DNA of 64,000 nt, taken from NCBI RefSeq assembly GCF_949987535.1, contig NC_080067.1, positions 6,076,001 to 6,140,000 of the forward strand. The letters are read 5' to 3'. This DNA is from Balaenoptera acutorostrata. Lineage: Eukaryota; Chordata; Mammalia; Artiodactyla; Balaenopteridae. Position 1 is the first letter of the stretch. Each line of letters begins with the position of its first letter. This document shows positions 47,877-60,654 of this stretch, one piece after another. The notes beneath the pieces are model-generated. The model made no database searches and was not told the DNA's origin. It saw only the letters and a program-made list of their open reading frames with translations. The position numbers and the translations under genes are program-made.

Positions 47877-49276
47877 TAGGATGCTATATCTTTTTATCAT
47901 TTCATTTTTTTCTATATCCCAAACAACAATCTAAGTTAAAGTTTTGAAATCAGATAATTTTCTTAAACAAAAAAGAATTCCTCTGTTCAAGTATTATCTC
48001 TTGTCTCCCCAAAGAGGATGGTAACTTCTTTCATAACCACTTTTTATTTTTCTGATGTTACACTTTAATAGGATAATGTTCATTTTATTTTAATAGAAAT
48101 TTAATGTGATAAAATGAAATGACATCAGAAACTAACAAAGACCACCTTGTTCTTTTTGAAATCACGTGTTCATGAAAATGGATTGGTTATCATTACCATA
48201 TATGTATGCTTATAGTAAACTTCCTAATTCTTAAAAAGCATATTAAGACACTTTATGCCAAAGACATGCAGATTAAAATTGTACAAGGTATTGGAGCTAA
48301 TGGAATAAAAGGATACATGAACATTAATTTTGCAGTGAGTTTCACAGAATAATAGTGATTTATAACAAAGCCTCATAGATAAGCAAAATAGATGTGTGTA
48401 TATGTGTGCATGTGTTTCAAAATGATGAAACTCTTCCAAGTGTTAGCCATTTAGCGGTTATTTTTATCTACTTTGGAACTTCAGTTGCATTTAAACCTGA
48501 AGCCTTTTTGAAATACTGAAGACAAAATTTGAAGATTGAAAAGTCTGACTGGCTACTGATGGCTAGGATTGGTGATGACATTTAAAGTGGCATCACTATT
48601 CTGCAGGAATGTGTGTGCATATCTTTAATGTCACCACTTGCCTCTGGGATGACACTTGTTAGATTTCATGGTGTCGTGTGCTAGCTCAAGGTCGGCAATA
48701 GTGATTTTTATTACACAATACCCGAATATTACATTTATGATCTAAAAGGAACTTGTTGAAAGCAATGTTTTCTTGTTCTCTGTGTACTTTGATCACCTAA
48801 TTCTCTTTGAGTTTTAAAATACAGAATTCTGGCATGTGCTGTGATGAAGTAGTATACTTACTTAACTTTGAAATCATTCCTGTGAAAAATAATAGTCTGT
48901 TTGTGTTCGATGGTTCCCAGGTTTCTGAGGGTGACTTGACTCAGAGACTGGCTAATAAATAATAGGAGACAACCCTGGAGGGAAAATGGCATGCTACATT
49001 CACCCAGAACCTCTCTGCCCAAAGGCAAAGCAGATGAGGCCCAAAGACACATCTCTGTCCAACTACTGCTTTTTTAAAAATCTCTCAGCACAATTCCTTC
49101 TTAGGCTGCAGCTTTGTCTACAGTCACAGAAAGGTTAGATGTGGCTGAAAAGTCTATCCAGTCCAGTGAAGTGGGCTAACAGGGTAAGGAGAGCTGTCTG
49201 GGCTTTCTTCCTTTATACAAGGAACATGCCTTTATGCAACACACCTGTATCAAGGTGGACCAAGAGTTAAGGGGGC

Positions 49277-49602
49277 TTGCAGCAACATGGATGCAACTAG
49301 AGATTCTCATACTAAGTAAAGTCAGATAGAGAAAGACAAATACCATATATCACTTACATGTGGAATCTAAAATATGACACACATTAACTTACCTGTAACA
49401 GAAACAGACTCACAGACATAGAGAACAGACTGGTTGTTGCCAAGGGGGAAGAGGGGTGGGGGAAGGAAGGATTGGGAGTTTGGGGTTAGCAGATGCAAAC
49501 TATTATATAGAGAATGGATAAACAACAAGATCCTACTGTATAGCACAGAGAATTATATTCAATATCCTATGATATACCATAGTGGAAAAGAATACAAAAA
49601 AA
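49277..49602 (+). mobile_element. Truncated L1 3' end, plus strand
   Basis: It runs from the last ORF2 codons ('gcaacatggatgcaactaga') through the 3' UTR ('gaaacagactcacagacata', 'gatcctactgtatagcacag') to an A tail. The likely TSD is AGTT(A/C)AGGGGGC at 49265-49276 and 49604-49615. Confidence 0.88.
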
Positions 49603-49615
49603 AAGTTCAGGGGGC

Positions 49616-52056
49616 AGTATACATAGATAGAAAAATTAATACCAGTAGAACCCAAGAGCAGTCCAATAAATTATACAAACATAAAGATCAATGACAAAGA
49701 AAATTTACAGTATCCAGAAGGGTTATCTGTCTACATTCTGTTTCCAACTTGTATATCGACTTCTACCCCTAGCACACACACACCCTATACCACCACAATC
49801 ACATTGAGGCTACCCCGATCAGCCTCCGCTACATCCAACATTTCCCCCGAAATTCTACATGCCTTGGTCTCTCCATAGCATTTTGGACCTTCATACCATT
49901 TAACTTTTTCTTTTCAAATTTGTGGGAGGCTCACTTGCTTTTTTTCTTAATAGCAGATATTTTAGATTATTATCAGGGTGCTTTGGGACTATTATTCAAT
50001 TAACAAGTGAGTATGCATTTTGTCTTCTTTTGTTTTGCTTTTTAATATATCAGGGGTCTCAATTGGGAGCCCACCAACTATTGGTAATTTGATCACCCTC
50101 TTTTCCCCACAACTCCCTGAGCCATTTCACTTGTTAGAAGCATTGGCTTAGCTATATCTGTGCAGAGTTTTGGGTTTTTTTTTCGGCCGGGGGGGCGCAG
50201 GATATAAGTACACTCTTAACTGTCAGGATTCTTTTGGAGTAACTTTCTTAATATCTAAAATAGTGACATTCACCTGCTCCTATGGTGTATTAAAACAAAG
50301 TCATATCTGATTTGAAATACCACCGAGAATATAGATTTGCTAGGAAACTTAGAATGAAAGTATATGTACAAAATGAATATTTTGAAGGTATATGTGGGGA
50401 TAGCACTGTTCATCTCAACCTTATATTTTAATATGCATTATATATAAAGCATTCACTTCTATACCAGGAGTAAGAGATGAACCTTGCTTTAAGGGAAAGT
50501 ACATCTTCAGCTGTCTAGAGAAGATGACCAACTATATATTGTGGAATTAATTGAATATAGCATCATGCCCTCAAAAGATATACCCAAAGGGTTTGAATTA
50601 TTAGAAATAAATCAGGAAGGAGAAAAAAGGGACACCACTCCGTCCATCAAAATAGCATTCTCCGTGTAGAATCAAACCAATCCAATCTATCACTGGTTCC
50701 TCAATTAACTATAGTAAGTCTTAACTTCATATTTTGACTCACACTATGTCTTTTAATGTTATGTGTTGTTGGAAAACTGATGCATGAGTGTCCTCTCTGT
50801 TCAAACTGTTTCTAATATACAATTTCCTTGTCCAGTGTTCTTTCAATAAGGGTACCTAGTCCTTTGAGGATACTTGTCAGAATGATGCAAATGAAGGTGT
50901 GGATTATATATTTATCTACTTATAAAAAGATATTATACTGCAACACCCTACCTACCACAGTTGCTGTGATGAAGAGGACAATGTGTATTCTTCTGGCAAA
51001 ATGGAACACTGAGTTTAAATAAGTCATGGGAAGTGATGCGTAGATACTATACGGAATTAGTCCTCCACCGAGATTTCTTCCTTGTGAGGTGATAGTTTTA
51101 AAGGTTTTGAGCTGGAAAACCTTCTAATCTAAGAATCTCCCTGCCCACTTCCACCTCACCCTAAGCCACAAAGGCTTCCCCTTCACCACCAATAAATTAA
51201 CATTAATAAATATATATTTCTTTAAGATGATTTTCTATCTCAATGTCTCTCCAATAACAATAGATAAGGTTAAGAAAATATAAACTTGGGAAAATATATA
51301 TTACTATTTATAGAAATCTCAGAAAGCAAAGGCAAAAGAATTGCACTGGCCCCATGAAGTGCTCAAAACACACTGGATCCTCCTGGCAATGGACCAGGGC
51401 ACAAAAGACCCACGTGTTGAAAGAATACCTTGAACTTCTCAGATTACCCTCTGTGGGAAGCAAAGAGAAAGAAAGAATCATAAAATTGCCCAGCTTCCAT
51501 ATACTCCATTTGGACTTCGGCAGTGCATTTGATTTTGAACTCTCACGCTCCCATCTCAGCCTCCAGGGTGCCTATTTCCCTTGTTATCAGTGAATTTTTC
51601 CTGGTAGACACCTGTTGGGTCCTGTATTAATAAGACACGTTGTAGAAGGAGAAACACATTTCCGGAGCCAAGAAGGTGAGAGCTACTCTTTCTAGGGCCC
51701 TTGTTAATCTTTGGGAGCCCAGCATCTTCTGTGACAGAACAAAGGCAATACAGTTGTAAATTCTTATTTTTTTTCTCCCACCCCACAAAGAAAATGTTGT
51801 TGCTATGTTAGCGTTCATCTACATCTCTCTGAAGAGAAGCAATAGAATATTTCTTCCTTCCATCCAGAGGTTTTAGAACTTGATTCCCATTGCTTCGTAT
51901 AGCATCATTCTAAATAGAACCCCCACCGTTTGACCACAGCCAGAATTAGCGTGAATGGTACCTATTATTGAAAGGGAGTCTGTATTTGCAGTAATACAGA
52001 GAATGCCAGTTTAGAAATGAGCCTGATTGCATGGTTCATTTTGTTCTCCTTTGTAG
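49616..52056. other. Intron stretch before the second exon
   Basis: No named repeat is recognised over 2.4 kb. A GC-rich oddity lies at 50168-50200 (see findings). The last 120 bp before the exon are AT-rich and end in a pyrimidine tract and AG. Confidence 0.5.
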
Positions 52057-52219
52057 AGCCAGGCTGCGGCCCACTACAAAGGCACGAAACATGCCAAGAA
52101 GCTCAAAGCATTGGAAGCCATGAAAAATAAGCAGAAATCTGTAACTGCCAAGGACAGCGCAAAGACTACCTTCACCTCCATCACTACCAATACCATCAAT
52201 ACCAGCTCTGACAAAACAG
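52057..52219 (+). CDS. ZNF385D: ZNF385D internal coding exon, C-terminal half of zinc finger plus linker
   Basis: This 163-bp exon encodes 54 codons plus one base (phase 1 at the 3' end). It begins SQAAAHYKGTKHAKKLKALE, and the two His residues complete the finger opened by the CxxC of the exon at 13092. Joined, the spacing is C-x2-C-x12-H-x5-H, which is the U1/matrin-type (zf-met) spacing rather than the classical x3-5 DNA-binding form. A Lys-rich helix follows, then a Ser/Thr/Asn-rich segment ending SSDKT. The acceptor is ttgttctcctttgtag and the donor is gttaag at 52220. The linker with TSITTNTINT matches my memory of ZNF385D; in ZNF385B the same place reads differently. Further fingers of the protein must be encoded beyond 64000. 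No stop codon or frameshift is seen. Confidence 0.92.
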
Positions 52220-52220
52220 G

Positions 52221-53280
52221 TTAAGCGATGCTCTTTGTTGTGTTATTGTCGTCTTCACCCTTGTTGTTCGGGGGCTCCTTCCCTTGCCTGACTGTATCTG
52301 TTGCTGGTGTCCCTTCCACCTTGATTCATGCTCGATCCATCTTTCTATGTATTGGTAATACTTCCCCCTCATTTTTCCAGTACCCTTGAGCGATAATGAT
52401 AATCACTAGTAATGTTGCAGATTTTGCATTGGAAACAGTCCTATGGCTGTTTTAGAGGAACACAAGGGTCAGAAGGGCATTTAAAGCCATGCCTCTTTTT
52501 GAGAAGTGAACCTTTCCAGTGTGTATCGTTTGCATCTTGTATGCAAGCACGTTAGCCTGTAACTGCATGGCAGATTTGATTTAACTGTGAGTACACAGCA
52601 GAATATGCCAAATGAATCAAGAAGGCCCCCATAAGGGCATTATTACTGACAGGGTTTATTCTCATAAATCCCAAACATTGCATTGTTTTAAGTAGTGGCT
52701 GTGTGAATCTGGGCTTGTTTGTTATGGCTGGGTAACCTTCCCTCTGCATACACAGGTAAGTGTTATTGATACCAATTATTCTTTTTAACAGTCTTCACAG
52801 TGAAATAACAGCCTCTGAATGGTCCCTTGGGATAGCTCCTCAAGCAACCGGTTTATTCACGGCAGGGGAAGCCAGTGGGGTTTCCATAAGCTGGCATTTA
52901 AAAATATAAGACCACTGGTCCTCGAAACTTACATAAAAAGAGATCCTGTGTGATTCATGGATGTACACACATCCATTTAATAAATCACTTTCTAAGAATA
53001 CAAGGGCTGGTATGTGTCAGTTGCTTTCCAGCCCCTACAAATAGCAGTGGTCAGGAAGCATGTATATTGTCATCGATGGTTAATGTCTTAACTAGAAGAG
53101 ATCTTCTGGCCCTGGCTGATGAAAATATAAAATCAAGAGTGAACCAATGCAACAGATTAAAGCAACGTTATTACACGTGGTACACCCATGAGACCTATAA
53201 TACGTAGTCCTCAAAGGATCTGGAGAGATGCTTGCTCCTGTGTGAATCTGTAAGGGATGACAGTGTCCTCTGTGAGTTCC
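52221..53280. other. Intron stretch after the second exon
   Basis: No gene or repeat family is recognised over 1.06 kb. Two open frames (52552-52749 on minus, 52950-53207 on plus) lack any protein pattern. Confidence 0.5.
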
Positions 53281-53289
53281 CACAACACA

Positions 53290-53455
53290 TTTTATATACT
53301 TCATCTAAATATTATTGGTGCATGCATCATGCCTCCTTCCTGAGTACCCTGTATACTCTCTGAGGCTGAGTGACCTCTCGTCATCTTTGTACCCCAGCAC
53401 CTGTCTGACGCGGGGTAGGTGCTGAGTAAAATGTCTGTTGGCTGCATTTTCTCTC
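53290..53455 (+). mobile_element. L2 LINE 3' end
   Basis: The text 'ctgaggctgagtgacctctc', 'tttgtaccccagcacctgtc' and 'taggtgctgagtaaaatgtc' matches the L2 3' terminus on the + strand. Confidence 0.6.
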
Positions 53456-55620
53456 ATCCCTTTGATTCTCTGATTCATCCGGTTTTGTGTCACAACATAT
53501 ACAGGGGGAAGAAAAAAAAAAAAACTCATCATGTTCATTTCTTTGGTATCCAGAGCAAGAGCTGAATTATACCGTCTTATTAATTAAATGTAAAACCTTG
53601 TAGGGAACACGTTAGTCTTTTCTCCATTAATTGAAAATTCACCACCTTATTTTGGGGGCTGTAGGGGAAATGAGCAGTCTTGAAGCAGGTGAGTGTAATT
53701 TCTGCTCCCAGATATTGGCATCTGGGATGGGATCCCTAAAGCCATACTCGCCATAGAGACATGTATTTCATTTGCAAAAAGACAGTAGGTAGGAAGAATA
53801 AAGATGTAAATTTGATGTAAAAGGTTTGATATAAAGAGATGAGTTTGATGTAAAGTTTTTGCTCGTTGCCAGACTCTTCTACTCCTAGACATTTTTATCA
53901 ATAATGGCTGTTTGGATTACCTTGACTTCTCTTTAAAATGCAAAAAATCCCTGTTACACAGAGATGCATGCCATTTAAAAAAATATATATGTACATGGCG
54001 GGTAGAGCTGCTGACTGGACTTAAGAAATGCTCCCTTGTGTGTCATCTCCATTACATAAATGAGTTATGAATACATACCTCCATCCCTCACCTGAGAGAC
54101 TAGAGTGGAAAGGCTCTGTCCTCTTGGAGGATGAATGGAAACTAGTTTGGACTGGGTTGTGGGACAGAGCCTACATAAGATAGACAGATTCCTAGTGGGG
54201 ATGCCAGATTTACCTAGTGGTTAGAATGGTGTTGAAATGGTGACTGACGTGCCCTTTCTAGCTGGAGCTAGAGAAAATTCCAGAATGACAGAGGGATAAT
54301 AAAATCTGCAAAGTTAGTACAAATATCTTAAAGCCAAAGTAAGGAAGTGATGGGCATCTCGAAGGGATTGGCTCCCTGATCCAAGGGGACCTCTACCCAC
54401 AAAGAAACAGGTCATACAGGTTGAAAGACTAACGATTCCAGCACACTCACTAGATGTTTTAAGCCAAAGTCTATCCTTATCTGGGATTTCTGCAAAACTA
54501 CCTATGAGAAGTAGCCCAAAAAAGCTCCTGGAATTTCATAGACTCTTAGCCCATTCGTATTGCAGTATGAATCCGAGGCACCTATGCTGACAAATTGGAG
54601 TTTTCTTAAAGCTATTACTTGTCCTTTTTATTACTGCCTGTGTCCTCATACTGATTGGGAAGGAGCACAGCTCTGAAAACAGGATGGGTCTCTGAGCTAG
54701 TTTCTTACAACAGTTAAATACTCAGAGGCAGAAGGGGAAAGAGAGAAGGCTCTGAAATCAAAGACAACGTATTTTTTAATAATAAAAAATTGTAACCTTT
54801 CTACTTAATGTAAAAAGTTGTTTTGTGGTTTGTGGACTTATCCATGCATAAAAGGTATAGAGACATTAAATCACTTTCACTAATTTTACCAAATTGTTCT
54901 TAACAAGAATTTAATATATATGTAGGCCAATTGCCTTTAAAAATGCTTGAGTATACAGTGATGTGATAGACAAGAATCTTAAGAGAAGGTTGGGCAACAA
55001 TAGTAAAAAAAAAAAAAAAAGAAAGCAAGAAGTGGTATAGACTTGAATTTTAAAATTGCTTTGGAGGTTTTCCTGGGATTCTTTAAAACACAAGAAATAG
55101 AATACACATAAAAACCAAATTCTCATTCCAAATCTACTTACAAAAAGAGAATGTAGACAAACAATTCCTTCTAAATTCCTAAGTCATGTATTATGGGCTT
55201 AAATTGCTGCCTTAGGCTAATAAATATGTCTACATATTTGGGCTTACATGAGGGCTAAGGTCTCAGTCACTAACTTCATGATCTTGGGATTCTTTCCCCC
55301 TCCTTCTACCAGTCTGCAGGCTGGAGTGGTGAGCAATTCAGTGATCAACCACCAGCTGCTCCCAGATAGCCTCGTTCCCCTACTGCTAGGCAAGAAGACA
55401 CTCCCTAACGTTAATACATAATTTTAGTTCTTACAATCTAATGAGGAGTGTTTGGTGAATTTACACAAAGAAAAATTTACAGGCAAAAGTAATATTTTTA
55501 AAAATATTTCAAACACACAGAATTGTTGGTACGGGAGGGTGATTGCTATTCATTCACAGAATATTTCATGGAGCAAACATTTCCAAAGGTGACCAGAATA
55601 ACTTCGTCTGACTTAGCAAG
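53456..55620. other. Intron stretch, no gene seen
   Basis: This is AT-rich unique DNA with a poly-A run at about 55004-55020. No element is recognised. Confidence 0.5.
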
Positions 55621-55621
55621 G

Positions 55622-55902
55622 TTTTTTTTAAAAATTTTTTTTAATTGAAGTATAGTTGCTTTACAATGTTATGTTAGTTTTAGGTGTACAGCAAAGTGAT
55701 TTGGTTTATATATATACACACATATACATATATACCTACATATATATGTATTCTTTTTGGATTCTTTTCCATTATAGGTTATTACAAGATATTGAATATA
55801 GTTCCCTGTGCTACACAGTAGGTCCTGTCGTTTATCTATTTTATATACAGTAGTATATAGTAGTACCTGTTAATCCCAAACTCCTAATTTATCCCTCCCC
55901 TC
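55622..55902 (-). mobile_element. Truncated L1 3' end, minus strand
   Basis: A T-rich tail is followed by the reversed L1 3' UTR: 'gaagtatagttgctttacaa', 'gtgtacagcaaagtgatttg', 'atagttccctgtgctacaca', 'cccaaactcctaatttatcc'. A TA/CA patch lies at about 55709-55750. Confidence 0.92.
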
Positions 55903-56114
55903 GTTTTTTTTTAATGCAAGTTTTCTATACAGAAAAAGTAATGACAAAACTTAAGAAATTATGCTTAAAGTAACTTGGCAAATATAGCCCAATTGACGGT
56001 TTTTTCCTGTGAAATGACACATTTGCAATTGTTGGATTAAGTCTTGTGCGAAGTCATCTTCTGGTCTTTCTTTACTTTCCCTTTCTGGACAATTTTATTC
56101 ATTCCTATGACCTA

Positions 56115-56520
56115 TCCATTAGGCTAGGCTAGGTGAATCTGCAGTAATAAACAACTGCCAACTCCTGGTGGCTTTTACAGCCACTAATTATTTCTCTCAC
56201 ACCCTACAGAGCAGCTATGGGTTTTTGTTTTTGTTTTTGTTTTCCTTTGTTAATTTAACTCTAGGGCCAGGCTAATGAAGCAGTCACCAGCTCGGCATTA
56301 CCAGTTCTATGGAAGAGGAAAAAAGAAGGGTGTGAATCAATAGGCTTTTAAAGCTTTTTAATGCAAGTGACTTAACTTTCCTCTCCCTTTCCTTGGCGAG
56401 TCACATGGTCAAGCCTGATTATAAAGGGCAGGGAAGAATAATCTCCTTCAGGGAAGGGGACAGATATTAGTGAGCAATAAAGCACCACATCCCACCATGG
56501 CTTCCGCCATCCCTGTGTTG
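56115..56520 (-). mobile_element. MLT1-type MaLR LTR, minus strand
   Basis: Blocks 'agtaataaacaactgccaac', 'ggcttttacagccactaatt', 'gggccaggctaatgaagcag' and 'cgagtcacatggtcaagcct' fit a reversed MLT1 LTR. It is interrupted by a (GTTTTT)n patch at about 56221-56245. No internal genes are present. Confidence 0.65.
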
Positions 56521-56576
56521 GAGTCTCAGTATTCCACTTCTCCAGCCTTGTTCTCCTAAAATCTGACCTGATTTCT

Positions 56577-56924
56577 TTTTTTTAATAAATTTTATTTATG
56601 TATTTATTTTTAAAACCCAGCTGCATTGGGTCTTTGTTGCTTCATGCGGGCTTTCTCTAGTTGCGGTGAGCAAGGGCTACTCTTCGTAGCGGTGCACAGA
56701 CTTCTTATTGCGGTGGCTTCTCTTGTTGCGGAGCACAGGCTCTAGGTGCGTGGGCTCAGTAGTTGTGGCGCACGGGCTCAGTAGTTGTGGCACACAGGCT
56801 TAGTAGCTGTGGTGCACGGGCTTAGTTGCTCCACGGCATGTGGGATCTTCCCGGACCAGGGCTTGAACCCGTGTCCCCTGCATTGGCAGGAGGATTCTTA
56901 ACCACTGAACCACTAGGGAAATCC
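56577..56924 (-). mobile_element. CHR SINE, minus strand
   Basis: The SINE is reversed with a T-rich tail and head 'ccactgaaccactagggaaa'. A perfect 14-bp TSD, CTGACCTGATTTCT, lies at 56563-56576 and 56925-56938. It has three internal 'cacaactactgag' units. Confidence 0.95.
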
Positions 56925-57039
56925 CTGACCTGATTTCTAAGGCTTATTGGTCACTCACTTGGATGCTTTGTTAGCACCTCTATTTTGCAGGTTCAAAAAA
57001 AAAAAATAAGCCTAACTTTGACCATCCTCCCCAACTTTC

Positions 57040-57540
57040 TCTCCATCCTGTCTTCCTGAGTTTTATTTTTGATCCTGGAGCTCATAGACCTGAAACCTTC
57101 TATCCGTCTTAGCCTCTTCTTCCTATCTCAGGCCACACATCTGTTCAGTGGTTGGAACCCACTCCCCTCACATTCCCAGAAGACATCCTTCACTCTTTCA
57201 CACATGGTTTCTACCCGTATCCTGGCCTCATGGGTCTCAGTTTTACTCCTACCATTGCCCTAGCCTCCATGCAAGTCCAACTGCCTCCATTCTGGCCCCT
57301 TGACAACCATATCCTTCATTCTACTGCCCATTTATACTAGACGGTATATAAGGCACAGCACTAACCCACTCAGAAACCTTCATTGTGCCTTTATGCTGGA
57401 CCTCATGGTCCCCCATGGTTTGATCACAACCTGCCTTTCCAAACGTTTCTTCTGTTGTTCTGCAATATTCTCCACTAGAGACATAATCCCCCTGCATCTT
57501 TATTTCTTATACTGTTCTTCTAAATTTCTCCCTTAAAGTG
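57040..57540 (+). mobile_element. Possible L2-like fragment (weak)
   Basis: C- and T-rich text such as 'aaaccttcattgtgccttta' and 'ttctgcaatattctccacta' faintly recalls the coding 3' region of L2. Low confidence; it could be unique DNA. Confidence 0.3.
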
Positions 57541-59570
57541 TGTCACTTTTCTCTTCTTCGTTCTGCCTATGAAGTCCCATAAGAATCTGTATCTTCCTAA
57601 CTGCCCTATCTTATTCTTGTTCAAATATAATTTTTATGTCTTTACCTTTTCCTATGGCCAGATGATATGCTCATTTAGAGTGCATACTTGCATAATCCTT
57701 TTATTTATCTTTTTTTCTTTAAAGGGTACTTTTTGTGTAAAAGATAATAAGTAGTTTTAAAACCTGAAGCAATCAGTTTTGCGCTCTTGTTCTTGAATTA
57801 AAAGCAAACCTCTAGACTTTTTTATTTGTGAATACCTGATTGCATGAAAGAACAATGGTTCTCATTAATCCAAAGAATTCTGAAATATTGCTCATCAAAT
57901 TTCAGAGTTGCAGGTTTTCTTAAAGGTCATCAAGTCTAACTCCTAAAGTTTGTTTGTTGTTTGTTTGCTTCTTTTGAGATTCCCTGGTTACACAGGTAAA
58001 GAAGACTTGACATTTCTAATGTTCCTTCAGTGACTATCAATCAGGAGTTAATTAGCCTATTGAGTTTTAGATTTACGATAGTCATCTACTTGGTAAGATC
58101 TGAGAACATTTCTCCCTGGTTCTATTACATAATTCTCTCACGTCTCAGCGAATTGCAAATATAGTCATTAGGTAAAGCTACTATGTTACAAGTTAAATTT
58201 GCACTTTTCTCTCTAATGATTCAGTCTTCTTTGTATCAATTTTCCCCTCTCTTCTTCTTTTTGGCAATTCAAAATTATCATCCAGGGATGTTGTACTCAC
58301 CTGACCCAAAGTTGCCAAGAGTGAAACACTTCTGAATCTATTTTTGAAAAGGTCTGTGAATGCAAAGGAATATTTATTTACTCTGAATTAATAATTGATT
58401 CTAAGTGTTTATTGGAATTCAAATTATTTATACTTAGAGTGATGGAGACTTTTCTAATGATAAAGAAGGTATCCAATGGAAAGTGATATCCAATGACTAC
58501 AAATAAATACATTAGGAAACAAAGCCTCTTTGTGAATGTCAGTCAATTTTATAAGGTCACAGAGTCTGGGGTCTTTCCTTTCCTGAGCCTTATCCTCTCA
58601 AGCCAGCTGTTTACATCAGGCCCAGTGCCAGACAGCGCTAGGCACACATTTTTTTTTTCCTTTCCATTTAAGTAGAAGCTAAATCATGAGAATGGTGACT
58701 TGGAAATAAAAGTGGTAGATGAGTAGTTTGTAAGGAAAAGCCAGTCCAATGCCATTTAGAAAACAGACACATAGTTTTCAGCGGAGGACAAGAGAGAATT
58801 AGCTTTGTTTCTGTTTTCATAAGGAAGTTGGGACAAGTTTGCTTTTCTTGACAAAGGCTTCAGACAAAGGTCCCAAGTGTTGAAAATGATAACAGAATAC
58901 AAGCTGGGTTTGACATCAGAAAGCCATGCATCTTTGAAATTGTGTTATTTGTATGTATGATATAGTATGGAATATATCAGATGGTATTTTATTATATAAA
59001 TATTTTACATACATATTTATTGATATGCAAGATTCTGTCTTTAATACCTGTTCCTGAAATCCCCCACTACGCCAGGTCTTCATAATCAGCATTGCCCATT
59101 TTCTTTAAGAAGAGGAACACATGCTTTTGTGGCTTATGAAGCCATAGCTCTTTTGACCTTTCAGAGGCAATATGAAGTCATTTGAAAAGGGACACATTTC
59201 TATCAGCACTTACAGATCTGGTGTAGTGACGTAAAAATGCCCCTCTTGGCGGAGTGGAAATTGTGCTGGCTCCTGGGGTCTTTCTTTTCTCACCCATTCT
59301 CCCAAACAAAGACCCCCTGGAACAGTCACTAATACAATAAAGGACCCCATTGCCAGCATCTTGGCACAGGAGTTGAAGCACTGTTGTGAGACCACTGATG
59401 CCTTAAGTGGTTTTTCTTTTCTTAGCGCTGGCTCATGACATGCTTCTGACTGGTCAAAGAAAGAGCCTTTATCAAGTGCTCCCTGCTCAAGATGTGTGAT
59501 AAGTACCAGCAGTGTGTGCTGGTAGCAGATCTCTAGAGAGATTAAAAAAGAGAAGGGAAATTCAGAAAGG
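57541..59570. other. Intron stretch, no gene seen
   Basis: This is AT-rich DNA without recognised elements. Confidence 0.5.
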
Positions 59571-59573
59571 AGA

Positions 59574-59605
59574 CACACACAGACACACACACACACACAC
59601 ACACA
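59574..59605. repeat. (CA)n microsatellite
   Basis: About 32 bp of CA units occur with one G interruption. Confidence 0.95.
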
Positions 59606-60032
59606 GACTCCGGATGCTTATTTGAATGTTGTGTTCCAGGATCCTTATGTATGAACCAGTGATGACAGATCATACATTAGGGGTGATATGGAAATCACAA
59701 ACAATATTCTATCCCGTTCTTTTTGTGCCTGAGGAAATCAAGATGAATGGTATTGTGCTGATAAAAGCTTTGACCCAGATACATTACACAAACCCAATCC
59801 TTGAATCACAGAAGAATTTCACAAAAAACTTCTTCATCTGGACAGCAACATGTTGTCTTCCTAAACGTAATGAATGAATGAAGCAGTGAGAACCTACATT
59901 TCCTAAAGGACCTGTCGTCTATCCATGGTCAAGGGCTGGGGTATGGTGTGCATGATAGGAGGGGAATTAAAACTAAACTGACAAGCTAGACATAATTTAT
60001 GTTATGGTTCAAAGCAACAGGGTCCCTGACTT

Positions 60033-60057
60033 GTGTGTGTGTGTGTGTGTGTGTGTA
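60033..60057. repeat. (GT)n microsatellite
   Basis: About 12 uninterrupted GT units occur. Confidence 0.95.
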
Positions 60058-60654
60058 TCTGTACACACTTCGTGTATGTGACTGTCTTTCTTTAAGAAAT
60101 AAATGATAAGCTAAACACCTAACCAGTATCTATGAAATAACAGACATCTGGATGAATTTTAAAAACTAAATTAAAACTCCCAGTGGCTTTGTCTACAGCT
60201 GTTACACTTCTGGAAACATCTGTGTCTTTGTGTGCATTTGTGTGTGTTTTTTAATTAATGGAGGGTTTTTTTCCCCCTATTTTTATGTTCTTCTTAGGAA
60301 TCGAGTGGACATAAGCTTATATAATGATAAAATATTTCAACTGCAAAATAACAATTCTTAATGTTAGACTCTTAACTATAACAAAAAAGTTGAACAATGA
60401 TCAAATATGACAGAACATGAAGTGAGCACCTGTAAAAAAACACGTGGACCACGAGAGAACTTTGTCTCCAAAGTGGAAAAGTGAAGGGTTTAATATCTAC
60501 TAGTAATAGACACGAAACGAATGTGAAACAAAACATGTTAGCAGCACATTTCTTACGGTCAGGAGCCATAAAGCTTCTACTGAATTCTTAGTAAAGCACA
60601 AACTGAAACAGATATTTAAATTAAAAATTATACTTGCGTTTCTGTTCAATGAAT

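Larger units (their letters stand above)
13203..52056 (+). other. ZNF385D: ZNF385D intron, 38,854 bp, phase 0
   Basis: The intron runs from a gtaagttt donor at 13203 to a ttctcctttgtag acceptor ending at 52056. Both ends follow the GT-AG rule and both flanking codons are whole, so the phase is 0. It falls inside a zinc finger, between the Cys pair (upstream exon) and the His pair (downstream exon). It contains four of the six CHR-1-type SINEs listed, the CHR-2-like SINE, both candidate solo LTRs, seven L1 fragments and many ancient repeats. Confidence 0.9.

Noticed and set aside
49740..49880. C-rich text that recalled mitochondrial DNA
   Set aside because: No mitochondrial gene or tRNA could be recognised and the reading frames are broken; it is not supported as a NUMT.
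4066..55902. Strand bias of L1 insertions relative to ZNF385D
   Set aside because: I count seven minus-strand and five plus-strand L1 fragments, which is no clear bias.
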